From a virus, in the IMG/VR virus record IMGVR_UViG_3300036795_000066, positions 1 to 30,747 of that record: 30,747 bases of DNA; one strand, given 5' to 3'. Made by a program: the position numbers and the translations under genes. The notes under the pieces were generated by a model. It saw only the letters and a list, made by a program, of their open reading frames with translations. It ran no database searches and had not been told where the DNA came from. How positions within the stretch are numbered: position 1 is the stretch's first letter; every line of letters begins with the position of its first letter. Shown piece by piece: positions 7,956-16,308 of this stretch.

Positions 7956-7989
7956 CAAGCCACCCCTTCATGGTGCTCAGTGCTGGCCA

Positions 7990-8029
7990 GAACGAAGCCC
8001 GTTCTTAGATTTAAGAACGGGCTTCGTTC
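7990..8029 (-). terminator. strong intergenic hairpin after the tape measure gene
   Basis: An 18-bp perfect stem (7990-8007 with 8012-8029) closes a GATT tetraloop. It begins 3 bases after the TAA of the tape measure gene and ends before the ribosome site of the next gene. There is no clear U-run on either side, so it may act as an intrinsic terminator of the U-poor kind, as an attenuator, or as an mRNA end stabiliser separating tail-tube and tail-tip expression. Confidence 0.75.
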
Positions 8030-8031
8030 CG

Positions 8032-11000
8032 TTACCCGACTTGCTGTGGAATGCTGTCCGCGACCTGTCCCAGAGCGGTAATTACTTCCGTCCGAGTCAT
8101 GGCCCGCAGTTGCTGACCGTCGAGCGTGATGTAGTTATTGACAACGGGAGCCGCAGCTGGAGTGCCACCACTCATTGTCACTGTTTGACTATTTGGGATA
8201 GAGCCTCCAGCTCCAGACGCAGGTAGCAACCCCGCTGTGCCCAGTGCGGTCGTGGCCAACGCGGATCCAACCTGCGGCAGCGCAACCTGCTGGAAATCTG
8301 CCGACTTCAGTACAGAGTCAGCACCGGTCACCACGTTGCGCGCCCACTGGTACCCGACAGCGAGTCCAGCGTTCGAGGCAATACCCATAACGCTATTGCT
8401 AGCGGCGGTAACTCCGGACCCCAGCGCGCCGGACATGACGTCGCCGATGCTGGCTTGCACCGAACCGCCGCTTGCGGTAACACCGTTGGACAGGCCGGCC
8501 ATGAGGTCGCTGCCGATGCCGTAGAACACCTGCGAGGGCGAATGAGTCTGGGTTTTGTTCTTAGCGGCATCAATGGCCTTCTGGGCGGCGTCGCTAGTAG
8601 CACCGGCAGGACCATCGCCACCATCCTTGGCGCCGTCCTTGAACCCGTCAGTCGCGCCTTTGCCCTTAGCCTTGGCGTCGGCGTATCCGGAGTTGTTCTG
8701 GCCCTTGGAGGGGTCCCCGAACCCTGTGGACTTTGTTCCCGGATCAAACCCCGAGTTCTTCAGCGCGTTCTTCGCCACATCCGCAGCGGCGTCGTGCTTG
8801 ATCTTCTCGTCGTTGGCGAACTTCTGACCTGGCGTTATATCTCCAGGAGGGCGTGAACCGGGTGGAGCATTCAGCTTGTCCAGGGCCGTCGTCTTGGCGT
8901 CGTCGCTCTTTTTCTTTTGCATAGCCCAGTACTGCTGCATCGGCGTCAGCGGCTGGTTCGAGCCCATAGGCTGAATGGGAATTCCAGCCCGCTGCATCGC
9001 GGTCTGCTGTTCGTCCCGCTGCCGCTTATCAGCAGCGTCCTTGATATCTTTGCGCTTCTTCTCGTCGTCTTCGACCTTTTTGCGGGTCTTTTCGTTATAA
9101 CCCAACCCCTGGAGTTGCTTGTCACGCGCTTCGAGTTGCTTCTTCTCTTGTTCTTTCTGAGCTTCATCCTGCTGCTTCTGCTGCTCATCGTTGCTAGCCT
9201 GCTGCAGCTTCCCCTGTGGCAAGGTGGCTGCCGTCTGTCTAGCTAGTATCTGTTGCCGCTGAGCTGCCTCATTCACCACAGCCGGCGTGACATTAACCGC
9301 ACCCTGCGCCACATTATTCACAGCCTGTTCACCGTAAGCCTGGAATGTCTTTGAAGGGGACGCGGTCTCCAACCCAGACTGTCCAGCGGCTACAACCTGT
9401 GCCATCGAAGACTGAATAGCAGCGACAGCTTGTGGCGTCGAGTTCTCAATACCGATCGCCAGACCTTGGCTGATGTTCGTACCAAGTTCCATGAACAGCT
9501 TCGACGGGGATGCGGCAGCAACAGAAGCCTTACCGCAATTCAGAGTTCCGTCGCCTAGCTTTTGAGCAGCGGTACAGGCAGCCTGTTGGTTATTGGTAAT
9601 TCCCTCACCCATACTGGACGGGATTTGGGCACCCATGGATTGACCGGCGGACTGAATTTGAGGAGCAGCTTCGCTCATCGTCTTCTGTACGGCCGGAGCG
9701 ATCTGAGCTACCTGAGACAGGGCCTGAGGGGCCTGCGCGGTCATCTGCTGCACAGCCTGCGTCGCGTTCTGCATGTGCTGCTGAACTTGTTGCATCGGCT
9801 GCGAAACCTGCTGAGAGGCCTGCCCGACCTGCTGCAGCCCCTGGGACACCTGCTGAGCTGCCTGCGGCACGTTCTGCAGTCCGCTGGAGAGCTGCTGAGA
9901 CGCCGAGGCCGTCTGCTGCATGGCCTGCGGGGTTACCCCCAGCGCCGTATTAAGCGACTGAACCGTAGCCGGAGATAGCGTCCCAAACGACGTCCCAGCT
10001 CCTTGCCCACCACCCATAGGAGCAGTAGTGAGCGGCTTGGGGGGAGGCGGAGCCAACATACTGGCCGGAACTTGATCCGGACTAGTGGGCGTCGCACCAG
10101 GACCAAGAGGGTTCAAACCCGGCCCGAGAGGTTGCTGATTCTGCGAGGGGTCCAGAATGTTCGATGGGCCCGCGGACGGCGGAATAGGCGGAGCCAACAT
10201 GCTGGATGGAATGTCACTCGGGTTGACAGGTGTGCCGACGCTGCCCGCACTACCGCCTAGCCAAGGCCGCGAGGCCCCAGGGGAAGACAGAGCCGTGGTT
10301 GTCGGGGCACTTGCGCCTTGGAACTGGGCGTTGGGGTCGTAAGGTGCAGAAGATCCGCCAGTGGGCGAGTCGCTGGGCGTCAAGTTACCTTGTGCGTCAG
10401 CCTGCCATCCGTACTTGCCAGCAGTCTGCCCAGAGGGGAACGCACCCGACCCGGAAGATGCCCCAGAGGAGATAGAACCCGGCGTGAAGCCCCCGGTCTG
10501 GTTTTTGCGATCCTGGATGGCCTTGTAAATACCGTATGCGCCACCGCCCAACGCACCTACCATCCCCCCAATGGGGCCGCCAACCGTCGCACCTAGGCCT
10601 GCACCCAGTAGTACGTCGGACAGCATTTCACCTGCGTCGCCGGACCCAGAGGTGTTCTCCAGCCCAGCTACCGCGGCGTCTCCACCAATCCCGAGCAGTG
10701 CACCTGCCGGCCCAAAGGCCTTCCGCCCCAACAGGGCAGCGCCGGCTTCTCCCACGATGCCGGCAGTCGGATCCTGGTTTTGCTGCTGCTGGTAAGACCC
10801 GATACCGATCGCGGCAGCTCCCAGAGCCCCGGCAATACCCGCACCGCCAAGACCTCCACCAAAGGCCTTGCCCAGTGTCAGGGCGCCTATCGCGCCACCA
10901 GTTAGCGCCGGGGCGGCTGCCTCTCCACCGGACGTCCCGAGCAGCGCGGTCAGCACACTCGCCGCGGACCCAACCGCGTCAGCGGCTACCTGGGTCACCA

Positions 11001-12402
11001 CGCCGCCAGCGGTCAACAGCCCAGCGGTCAAGTCAGTGATACCTGTTGCTACGTCGGCGTTCTGCAGAGTGTCGCCAATGCCCTTGATGGCCCCCACCAC
11101 CGCCGGGCTGGCAACACCTTGCAAGAACGCATTACCCAGACTGATCGCACCGGATAGGGCTGGGCCGATGGCGGGTTCGAGGGCCTGCAGCGTGGAGGTC
11201 GCGGTAGTGGCTAGTTCGGTCAGCCCGTTGACCGCTGTGCCCATGTTCTCGGCCCCGATGCGGCCTACTTCTTGGCCGAGCGGACCTAGGGCAGCACCAA
11301 GAGCGTGAAGGGCAGGAACACCTTCACCCAGCGCGGAGGAAGCAGTCTGCTGGACGCCCTTGTTGAACTCACCCATCGCCTGGTTGGCTGCGCGGGCGAG
11401 CCCAGGAACGTCCTTGATCGCCTCGTTGACCGCGAACAGCCCGGCGCCGGCACCGATCATTTCATCGACAGCACCCACCATGAGGCCCATCTGGGCGCCC
11501 TGCATGAGGCCGTGAGCGCTCAGACTTTCGCCGCTGCCTTCGCCACTACCCCCGCCGAAGAAGCCACCCCCTTCGCCGCCTCCACCTCCGCCACCCCCAG
11601 AACCAGGACTACGGGGCGGGCCGTGACCGGTACCAGGAATACCGACGCCGGAACTCTCTCCAGCAAAGGCGTCAAACGCGGCACCGATCTGACCAGCACT
11701 CAACGCGCGGTTGGCCGCCCACGCCTCATCGGACATCTTGGAGGCCGCCTTGCCTGCACCCCCGAACGCGGACTCCATGTCCCGAGCCGTGTCGGCGGCG
11801 GCTGACCCGCCATCAGCCAGCATCGTGGCCGACTGAGCCAACTGCTGGATCGGCTGAAGAGCCCCCGAAGACGACCGCTCGATGTCACCGATCGTGGAGT
11901 TAAACGAGGTGCCAACTCGATCAGCCTGGCTCATCTCTTCGCGTTGCGCAGACAGAGAACGAGTGAAGTCTTGGTTGCCCGAGCTAGCCTGGCGCAGTCC
12001 GCTCTCCGCCGATGACCCGAAGTTGGCGTACCCGGACGACACTTGCGACAGGTCGCCGGCCAGCGTGCGGAACGAGCCGTCGTTACTGAGCCCGATGGTC
12101 CTGGACCCAGACAAGGCGTCCATGTCCCGGCCCAGACCCCGCGCTTCATCTCGCAAACCGGAGAAGTCGGACGAGGCCTGGGCTACACCACTGCTGTTGA
12201 CACCGAGGTTGACCTGGGTAGGAACACTTCCGGCGGCCGTCGCTACCTGGTTCAGCCCCGTGACGGTGGCGGCCGCACCTTGAAGGCCAACGATGACCCC
12301 AGCGGTGCGGCCGTCTAGTGAGTCGATCTTGGCGTGCGAGCTATCAATAGCGTTACTAAGGCCTGTACAATCACCAGTAATGCTAACGTGAAGTTCAGCC
12401 AT
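8032..12402 (-). CDS. tape measure protein, 1456 aa
   Basis: This is the longest gene, directly after the tail chaperones, the standard place for the tape measure that sets tail length. At about 0.15 nm per residue it predicts a tail near 218 nm (inference). It has a Gly-rich linker near residues 264-287, long Ala/Gly-rich hydrophobic segments near 430-620, a Gln-rich helical stretch near 825-905 (repeats like QQVSQGLQQVGQASQQVS), and a highly charged coiled coil near 1065-1140. A motif of the type SPSK.F...G....GL..GI occurs three times, near residues 964, 1014 and 1287, as in other tape measures. ATG at 12402 has GGAGTG upstream. No lytic domain is evident. Confidence 0.95.
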   Translation of the reverse strand: MAELHVSITGDCTGLSNAIDSSHAKIDSLDGRTAGVIVGLQGAAATVTGLNQVATAAGSVPTQVNLGVNSSGVAQASSDFSGLRDEARGLGRDMDALSGSRTIGLSNDGSFRTLAGDLSQVSSGYANFGSSAESGLRQASSGNQDFTRSLSAQREEMSQADRVGTSFNSTIGDIERSSSGALQPIQQLAQSATMLADGGSAAADTARDMESAFGGAGKAASKMSDEAWAANRALSAGQIGAAFDAFAGESSGVGIPGTGHGPPRSPGSGGGGGGGGEGGGFFGGGSGEGSGESLSAHGLMQGAQMGLMVGAVDEMIGAGAGLFAVNEAIKDVPGLARAANQAMGEFNKGVQQTASSALGEGVPALHALGAALGPLGQEVGRIGAENMGTAVNGLTELATTATSTLQALEPAIGPALSGAISLGNAFLQGVASPAVVGAIKGIGDTLQNADVATGITDLTAGLLTAGGVVTQVAADAVGSAASVLTALLGTSGGEAAAPALTGGAIGALTLGKAFGGGLGGAGIAGALGAAAIGIGSYQQQQNQDPTAGIVGEAGAALLGRKAFGPAGALLGIGGDAAVAGLENTSGSGDAGEMLSDVLLGAGLGATVGGPIGGMVGALGGGAYGIYKAIQDRKNQTGGFTPGSISSGASSGSGAFPSGQTAGKYGWQADAQGNLTPSDSPTGGSSAPYDPNAQFQGASAPTTTALSSPGASRPWLGGSAGSVGTPVNPSDIPSSMLAPPIPPSAGPSNILDPSQNQQPLGPGLNPLGPGATPTSPDQVPASMLAPPPPKPLTTAPMGGGQGAGTSFGTLSPATVQSLNTALGVTPQAMQQTASASQQLSSGLQNVPQAAQQVSQGLQQVGQASQQVSQPMQQVQQHMQNATQAVQQMTAQAPQALSQVAQIAPAVQKTMSEAAPQIQSAGQSMGAQIPSSMGEGITNNQQAACTAAQKLGDGTLNCGKASVAAASPSKLFMELGTNISQGLAIGIENSTPQAVAAIQSSMAQVVAAGQSGLETASPSKTFQAYGEQAVNNVAQGAVNVTPAVVNEAAQRQQILARQTAATLPQGKLQQASNDEQQKQQDEAQKEQEKKQLEARDKQLQGLGYNEKTRKKVEDDEKKRKDIKDAADKRQRDEQQTAMQRAGIPIQPMGSNQPLTPMQQYWAMQKKKSDDAKTTALDKLNAPPGSRPPGDITPGQKFANDEKIKHDAAADVAKNALKNSGFDPGTKSTGFGDPSKGQNNSGYADAKAKGKGATDGFKDGAKDGGDGPAGATSDAAQKAIDAAKNKTQTHSPSQVFYGIGSDLMAGLSNGVTASGGSVQASIGDVMSGALGSGVTAASNSVMGIASNAGLAVGYQWARNVVTGADSVLKSADFQQVALPQVGSALATTALGTAGLLPASGAGGSIPNSQTVTMSGGTPAAAPVVNNYITLDGQQLRAMTRTEVITALGQVADSIPQQVG

Positions 12403-12419
12403 TAGTCTACACTCCGCCC

Positions 12420-13114
12420 TTATTCTTCTTCCTCGTCTTCCTCCAGCTCGTACTTGGCCCAGTACGGCAAGAAGTCTTCAGAGTTTGCTTCGTAATCTTC
12501 GGGGTAGGGCTTACCTGCGTACATCGCTAAATGCGAGTGATACCAATCTTGGCGCGGTCCACCAATGGGACCCCGAATCGCCGCCCACACCATCCAGCCC
12601 AGGAACTGCGGGCGGGACATCACCATAAACAGGTGATCAGGTGAGGGAATGCCTAGCGCAAATGCTAGGTCGTAGGCGAAGAGTCGCTCGGGGTCCCGTC
12701 GGAGTTTCCCTCAGTGTCCTCGACGCGCACGCTGTTGATCTCGTTAGCGGCCTTCAGCAAACGGTCGATACTGGACTTGCCCAACGGGCCAAGCTGCTGC
12801 TTAGCGGCCTCGGTGGACTTCCAGATCCGGTTGCCGTGCTGGTCACGAACGGTGTGCGCCACCAGACGGATGTCTTCGTCTCGCAGGTCGTACCGCTTGA
12901 TCGTTCCATCCTTGTACACCCGACCAGAGTCGATGTACTCGATGTAATCGGCGGCGCTCAGCTCCCACACCATGAAACGGGCAGCCTTACCGGATTGGGT
13001 CTTCCATTCCGGCATGGTCACCATAGTGTTTCGCATCTTAGGAACCATCCCAAGCTGCTTAACGTTAGTGATTAGCTCGAATTCAATCTCTTGCTCTTCG
13101 TTGGAGTCAGTCAT
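12420..13114 (-). CDS. tail assembly chaperone fusion made by -1 frameshift, about 231 aa
   Basis: The downstream frame is open from 12711 to the TAA at 12420. After the slippery site it reads LRRDPERLFAYDLAFALGIP, then SRPQFLGWMVWAAIRGP, ending in an acidic ELEEDEEEE. It has no good start of its own at the conserved part: a start at 12626 would lose the YDLAFALGIPSPDHLF segment. Reading 137 codons of the upstream gene, slipping back one base at 12704-12710 and continuing gives about 231 residues, the classic long chaperone (lambda gpGT type). It is thought to hold the tape measure and recruit tail tube subunits, and it lies directly upstream of the tape measure, as expected. Confidence 0.9.
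12665..13114 (-). CDS. tail assembly chaperone, short form, 149 aa
   Basis: The frame extends upstream to 13162, but I choose ATG 13114 because GGAGG lies 5 bases before it and the product then begins MTDSNEEQEIEFELI. The ATG at 13162 overlaps the previous stop but has only a weak site. The body (PEWKTQSGKAARFMVWELSA, ADYIEYIDSGRVYKDG, LGKSSIDRLLKAANEINS) is mostly helical and ends in a Ser/Asp/Thr-rich tail with TAG at 12665-12667. This is the lambda gpG-like product made when no frameshift occurs. Long and short forms in a fixed ratio are needed for tail assembly in related phages. Confidence 0.9.
   Translation of the reverse strand: MTDSNEEQEIEFELITNVKQLGMVPKMRNTMVTMPEWKTQSGKAARFMVWELSAADYIEYIDSGRVYKDGTIKRYDLRDEDIRLVAHTVRDQHGNRIWKSTEAAKQQLGPLGKSSIDRLLKAANEINSVRVEDTEGNSDGTPSDSSPTT
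12704..12710 (-). promoter_or_regulatory. -1 programmed frameshift slippery site GGGAAAC
   Basis: On the minus strand the short chaperone reads GAG GGA AAC, so the heptamer G GGA AAC fits X XXY YYZ in the correct phase. The minus-one frame has a TGA directly upstream of the heptamer and is open from there to 12420, which places the shift at or after this site. The short frame ends about 40 bases downstream. Confidence 0.9.
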
Positions 13115-13158
13115 CGGGGCCTCCAGTTTTGTGCGCACTACACGTCGGGGTTTGTGTC

Positions 13159-13392
13159 TCATTGGATCTCAAGTTCGAGATAGCCTTCGGGGCGACAACG
13201 ACAATGAAAATGTAGGGGCAAACGTGTACAATCGTTATTCATGGCACAAAGAATGCAGCAGTTTGGGTGCTTGATTACCCGACACCCCGCACGCGAGAGG
13301 AAGTCGGGATCAAGCATCCTTTTGATTTCGTCTTTGGTGGACTGGGACAACCAAACTTGATACGTGCACTCGGCGTCATAGTCCCGGGCCAT
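13159..13392 (-). CDS. cysteine-rich small protein resembling a MuF C-terminus, 77 aa
   Basis: The ATG at 13392 starts a 77-residue protein. Its second half has CCILC (residues 45-49), C55 and LPLHFHCRCRPEGY (residues 58-71). The spacing C..C then PLH..CRC is like the C-terminal motif of MuF/SPP1 gp7-type head proteins, and the true MuF-like gene of this phage (22319-23011) ends in VHPRCRCW. No helical MuF body precedes it here. It may bind a metal. It lies between the major tail protein and the chaperones. A tail-assembly role is inferred from position only. Confidence 0.7.
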   Translation of the reverse strand: MARDYDAECTYQVWLSQSTKDEIKRMLDPDFLSRAGCRVIKHPNCCILCAMNNDCTRLPLHFHCRCRPEGYLELEIQ

Positions 13393-13401
13393 TGGTGATC
13401 C

Positions 13402-14184
13402 TTAGACGTTGAGGTTGATGCCCCGCGCGAACCCGAGCAGAACCTGCACGTCAGTCGGGGTCCCCGAGGTCGTCCAGACAGCCTGCACATACGGGTTGAC
13501 CGTGGTGGTGCTGGGCAGCTTGATGCGCTGCGAGCCCACTGCCGTCGCCGCTGCGAAGGTGATCAGATCAGTCCAGGTCGTCCCGTCCGGGGAATGCTGG
13601 ATCTTGACCGTGATGCCCGGAGAAGTACCCCCGTCAAACGCCCAAACATGCAGCTGGCCAACCGCACCCGTAGTGGTCGCGCCGCCAAAGGCAACATTCA
13701 GGTCAGTCGAGCCTGTGCCCGACGCACCAGCCAGCAAGGTCTGCGGCGACAGCAGGATGACACCGTCATCAAAAGCGCCACGTGCATCCAACTCAAGGCT
13801 GAAGTCAACGGCATCCTTGAGCTTCGCGGTCACCGAGTTGTCGATGATGGACGAAGGCTGCATGGTGATCGGAGAAAGCGCGGTCAGACCCTCAAGGGCA
13901 AACCAGGCATTGACCGGGCTCTTACGACCCATCCACTGGTTGAGCTGCCAATTGAGCGTTCCCTTGTCCATAGTGGCGAGGCCCTTGATCTTCAAGGACC
14001 CGTCCATCATGCCCGGCAGGGAGTTGCGAACCCGCGCGCCAAAGCCGTCACCGGCAATCTTGTCGGCCTTGCGGGAGTGTTCCAAATCGTTGCCTTGGGC
14101 GCTGAATAGGAACTGCTCCAGCCCCCACTGAGTCTGATAACCGGGGTAAACAAGAGCGCTACCCGGAGAAAGGTCAATGGCCAT
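13402..14184 (-). CDS. major tail tube protein, 260 aa
   Basis: The gene lies between the head-tail joining genes and the chaperone/tape measure genes, the standard place of the tube protein. The first 150 residues hold the likely tube fold, with SALVYPGYQTQWGLEQFLF, an RVRNSLPGMMDGSLKIKG segment and a long strand SVTAKLKDAVDFSLELD. Residues about 165-255 form a second, beta-rich domain (LHVWAFDGGTSPGITVKIQ, WTDLITFA, VQAVWTTSGTPTDVQVL), like the Ig-like or carbohydrate-binding decoration found on many tube subunits. Start ATG 14184 is 3 bases after the stop of the 14187-14429 gene. Assignment by position and architecture. Confidence 0.85.
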   Translation of the reverse strand: MAIDLSPGSALVYPGYQTQWGLEQFLFSAQGNDLEHSRKADKIAGDGFGARVRNSLPGMMDGSLKIKGLATMDKGTLNWQLNQWMGRKSPVNAWFALEGLTALSPITMQPSSIIDNSVTAKLKDAVDFSLELDARGAFDDGVILLSPQTLLAGASGTGSTDLNVAFGGATTTGAVGQLHVWAFDGGTSPGITVKIQHSPDGTTWTDLITFAAATAVGSQRIKLPSTTTVNPYVQAVWTTSGTPTDVQVLLGFARGINLNV

Positions 14185-14186
14185 CG

Positions 14187-14429
14187 TTACTTCTCCTTAC
14201 TGCCGGAATCGCCGGAAGGGGCGGCGGGAACGGGGGTGGACTTCACGGCGATCAGTGGACCCCTGCCATCCGGACCACGCTGGTCCAGCAGATACGGCAA
14301 GTCGAGGGAACCGGTATACGGATCGTCCACCTCGAAGATCGTGACGGCGCCAGTACGAGGATCAACCTGACTGAACCACCGAATGGCAACGTAAGAGTCT
14401 TGCTTCCCTGCCACTAGGATTCCTTTCAT
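14187..14429 (-). CDS. small head-tail region protein, 80 aa
   Basis: ATG at 14429 starts an 80-residue protein with an N-terminal beta part (SYVAIRWFSQVDPRTGAVTI) and a Lys/Ser/Pro-rich tail ending GSKEK. I do not recognise the family. It sits directly before the major tail protein (3-base gap) and after a weak terminator-like hairpin, so it is probably co-transcribed with the tail tube gene. Confidence 0.65.
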   Translation of the reverse strand: MKGILVAGKQDSYVAIRWFSQVDPRTGAVTIFEVDDPYTGSLDLPYLLDQRGPDGRGPLIAVKSTPVPAAPSGDSGSKEK

Positions 14430-14449
14430 TCTCAGGGGTCAACAAATAA

Positions 14450-14466
14450 CCCCCGGAAAGAGGGGG
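14450..14466 (-). terminator. weak terminator-like hairpin between joining genes and tail genes
   Basis: On the minus strand CCCCC (14466-14462) can pair with GGGGG (14454-14450) around a 7-base loop, followed by the U-rich TTATTTGTTG. The stem is short but is G-C only and has a proper U-rich tail. It could lower read-through from head to tail genes. Confidence 0.4.
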
Positions 14467-14480
14467 CCGGGAAAGAGGGA

Positions 14481-14894
14481 TTACGCAATAATAGATACGG
14501 TGAGCTGCGCGTAGGTGTACAAGCCTTCGCCGAACATCATTTCGCTGACAGCACCCTCGACGACTTTTGCGTACCCCCGGCCTCGTCCACCAGGAAACTG
14601 GATGCTGTTCACCGACTTGATCAGCGAAGACCCCGGTGAGATCAACGCGCCGGCCTCTTCCTGGGCTTCCTCTTCAACGATCTGCCCAATCACGAGCATG
14701 ATGAGGAAGTACCACTGGGCTAGCTGGCCGTCGCCGTGATCCACCCGGTAGTCGATTGTTTTATGGGCCTGCGGCTTGATGATCGCCGCAGGTGGGACGA
14801 GTGACCGGGGAACGTAGTAGTAGACGTTCAGATCCGGTTGGTACGCCTGAACAGCGTCCCCCAGGATGTTCTGAACCGTGGCGTAGTCGGTCAC
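14481..14894 (-). CDS. tail terminator or head-tail joining protein, 137 aa
   Basis: I choose GTG 14894, which overlaps the upstream stop as GTGA and has GAGGA five bases before it. A longer frame to 15023 would run back into the upstream gene. The product begins MTDYATVQNILGDAVQAYQP, followed by DLNVYYYVPRSLVPPAAII and QWYFLIMLVIGQI, and has GRGYAKVVEGAVSEMMFGEGLYT near the end. Size, mixed alpha/beta pattern and place immediately before the major tail protein fit a tail terminator or minor connector (HK97 gp10-like). The family is not certain. Confidence 0.75.
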   Translation of the reverse strand: MTDYATVQNILGDAVQAYQPDLNVYYYVPRSLVPPAAIIKPQAHKTIDYRVDHGDGQLAQWYFLIMLVIGQIVEEEAQEEAGALISPGSSLIKSVNSIQFPGGRGRGYAKVVEGAVSEMMFGEGLYTYAQLTVSIIA

Positions 14895-15736
14895 CACTTC
14901 CTCACATATGGATCTAGGATTACGCCCGGATCGCAGAGGAACCGGGTACCGATCCCGGGCGCCTTCGGGTTCTTCCGAGCGCCCGTACCGTCGTGGGTGA
15001 TCGCGCCCATGGCCAACGACCATGTGTTATGTAGCCGTGAGATCAGGATCAGAGCAGCTTCCTGGATGTCATCGGGCAACGCGTTCACCCCGACGCCTAC
15101 CTGGTGCGCGTACATCAGCGGAGGCACCGTCAGGACGTTCCCAGTAACCGCAGTGGGCGTAACAGACTCAAACCAGCGTCCGTCCTGGATCATCAGATCC
15201 GTCTGGCCAGCGATGATCCCGGTCGAATCCACCACGGTCAGTGACTCGTCGCCAGCGGCCAGGGCCTCAGCCACTGTGGTCACTGGGTAACCGCTGACAT
15301 AAGACCACTGCGCCCAGAGATGTGCACCCGGACGGAACGACACACCCGCAGACGGGGGAACCGTAATACGCCAGGGGTCCAGCACCAGGCTAGTTAGATT
15401 GGTTAGCTGGGTGAGGCTGTTCGGGTCGGTACCCCAAGCAACCGAGAGCACCTCGACGATCGGGTTAGCTCGGGTATGCAGCCGCAGCTCTCCCCAGTCA
15501 GACACCACAACGCGCCCGATCTCGCTGTTCGTGGTGGCAGCCATGTTCTGGTTGCACTCACCGTTGATCAGCGCGGAGACTCGCATGATGATCCGGTTTA
15601 GCTCAGCATCGTTGTCAGCCTGCGCTCCACCGGGGATGAGCTTCTGTAGCTGGGTGTAGATCGGCGAGCGCTTCAACTCCGCGACCGTGAGCAGCGGAGT
15701 CACTGGTTGCTTGGGAACCAAACTCACGGCGGGCAT
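14891..15736 (-). CDS. head-tail connector protein, 281 aa
   Basis: The N-terminal 90 residues are helical (LLTVAELKRSPIYTQLQKL, DNDAELNRIIMRVSALIN) and the end has DIQEAALILISRLHNTW, the pattern of HK97 gp6-like connector proteins that bind under the portal. Between these lies a beta insertion (residues about 85-215) with VVVSDWGELRLHTRANP and LLVVDST-like strands, which makes it longer than the usual 100-200 residues. The position, third after the capsid-linked small genes and before the tail genes, supports the call. The ATG at 15736 is 11 bases after the previous stop. Confidence 0.75.
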   Translation of the reverse strand: MPAVSLVPKQPVTPLLTVAELKRSPIYTQLQKLIPGGAQADNDAELNRIIMRVSALINGECNQNMAATTNSEIGRVVVSDWGELRLHTRANPIVEVLSVAWGTDPNSLTQLTNLTSLVLDPWRITVPPSAGVSFRPGAHLWAQWSYVSGYPVTTVAEALAAGDESLTVVDSTGIIAGQTDLMIQDGRWFESVTPTAVTGNVLTVPPLMYAHQVGVGVNALPDDIQEAALILISRLHNTWSLAMGAITHDGTGARKNPKAPGIGTRFLCDPGVILDPYVRKW

Positions 15737-15747
15737 GCGGAGCCTCC

Positions 15748-16047
15748 TTACGGATACGTGGTGAAGATGCTGTTAGCGCCACCAGCCAGTTTGGCTGCCG
15801 GGTACTGGGTCCACGCGCCCAGGTTGTAGCCGACATAGTTGTTCAACGGCACCGAGAAAACCTGCTGGTCGTTGAACACAACAAGAGCGTTGGTGGCTAC
15901 CTGTGCGTCAGCGAACACCTGAACCTGACCAGTCGTGATCCCGGGCTGGGCATTCAGCGCAGTCTGCAGCCCGGCGGTACCCCCACCCGAGGTGTACTGA
16001 GAAAACGAGTACAGCGGAGTCAAATTGGCGGTAGGAACGTACGTCAT
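15748..16047 (-). CDS. small head-tail region protein, 99 aa
   Basis: A 99-residue protein starting MTYVPTANLTPLYSFSQY, with alternating polar strands (VQVFADAQVATNALVVFND, FSVPLNNYVGYNLGAW) and no charged clusters or cysteines. I do not recognise a family. Its place between the zinc-binding small protein and the connector suggests a capsid or neck accessory protein. Confidence 0.65.
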   Translation of the reverse strand: MTYVPTANLTPLYSFSQYTSGGGTAGLQTALNAQPGITTGQVQVFADAQVATNALVVFNDQQVFSVPLNNYVGYNLGAWTQYPAAKLAGGANSIFTTYP

Positions 16048-16050
16048 CGC

Positions 16051-16308
16051 TTATCCCTTCTCACAATCGCCGCCGCAGCGGCCACAGACCTTGAAAAAGC
16101 CGTGGAACCCGCAGGAGATGCAGGTGTACCCGCCGGAGCGAACGGGGGCCGCTGACACATCAGCGACGGTGTAACCAAGTTCCTTAAGCACATTCACATG
16201 ACGTGAATCCGGCACCTCGATGGTCGTACCGCTATAGCGTCGGTTGCCGCCCACAGTTGGTATATCGACCTGCACACACTTATCATCGGGGGAAAGTAGA
16301 CGTGCCAT
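16051..16308 (-). CDS. small protein with C-terminal zinc ribbon, 85 aa
   Basis: The ATG overlaps the upstream stop (TGATG). Residues 1-50 are mixed alpha/beta (VQVDIPTVGGNRRYSG, HVNVLKELGYTVADV). The C-terminus has YTCISCGFHGFFKVCGRCGG, that is C63, C66, C75 and C78 with C82 nearby, a compact C4 zinc ribbon. Small head-region genes with zinc ribbons after the capsid gene are known in actinophages, but I cannot give a function. It is co-translated with the AT-hook-like protein. Confidence 0.75.
   Translation of the reverse strand: MARLLSPDDKCVQVDIPTVGGNRRYSGTTIEVPDSRHVNVLKELGYTVADVSAAPVRSGGYTCISCGFHGFFKVCGRCGGDCEKG

Noticed and set aside
12420-12626. Independent 68-residue gene before the tape measure
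   Set aside because: Conserved-looking residues lie upstream of this ATG in the same frame and connect to the slippery site, so it is the frameshift extension.
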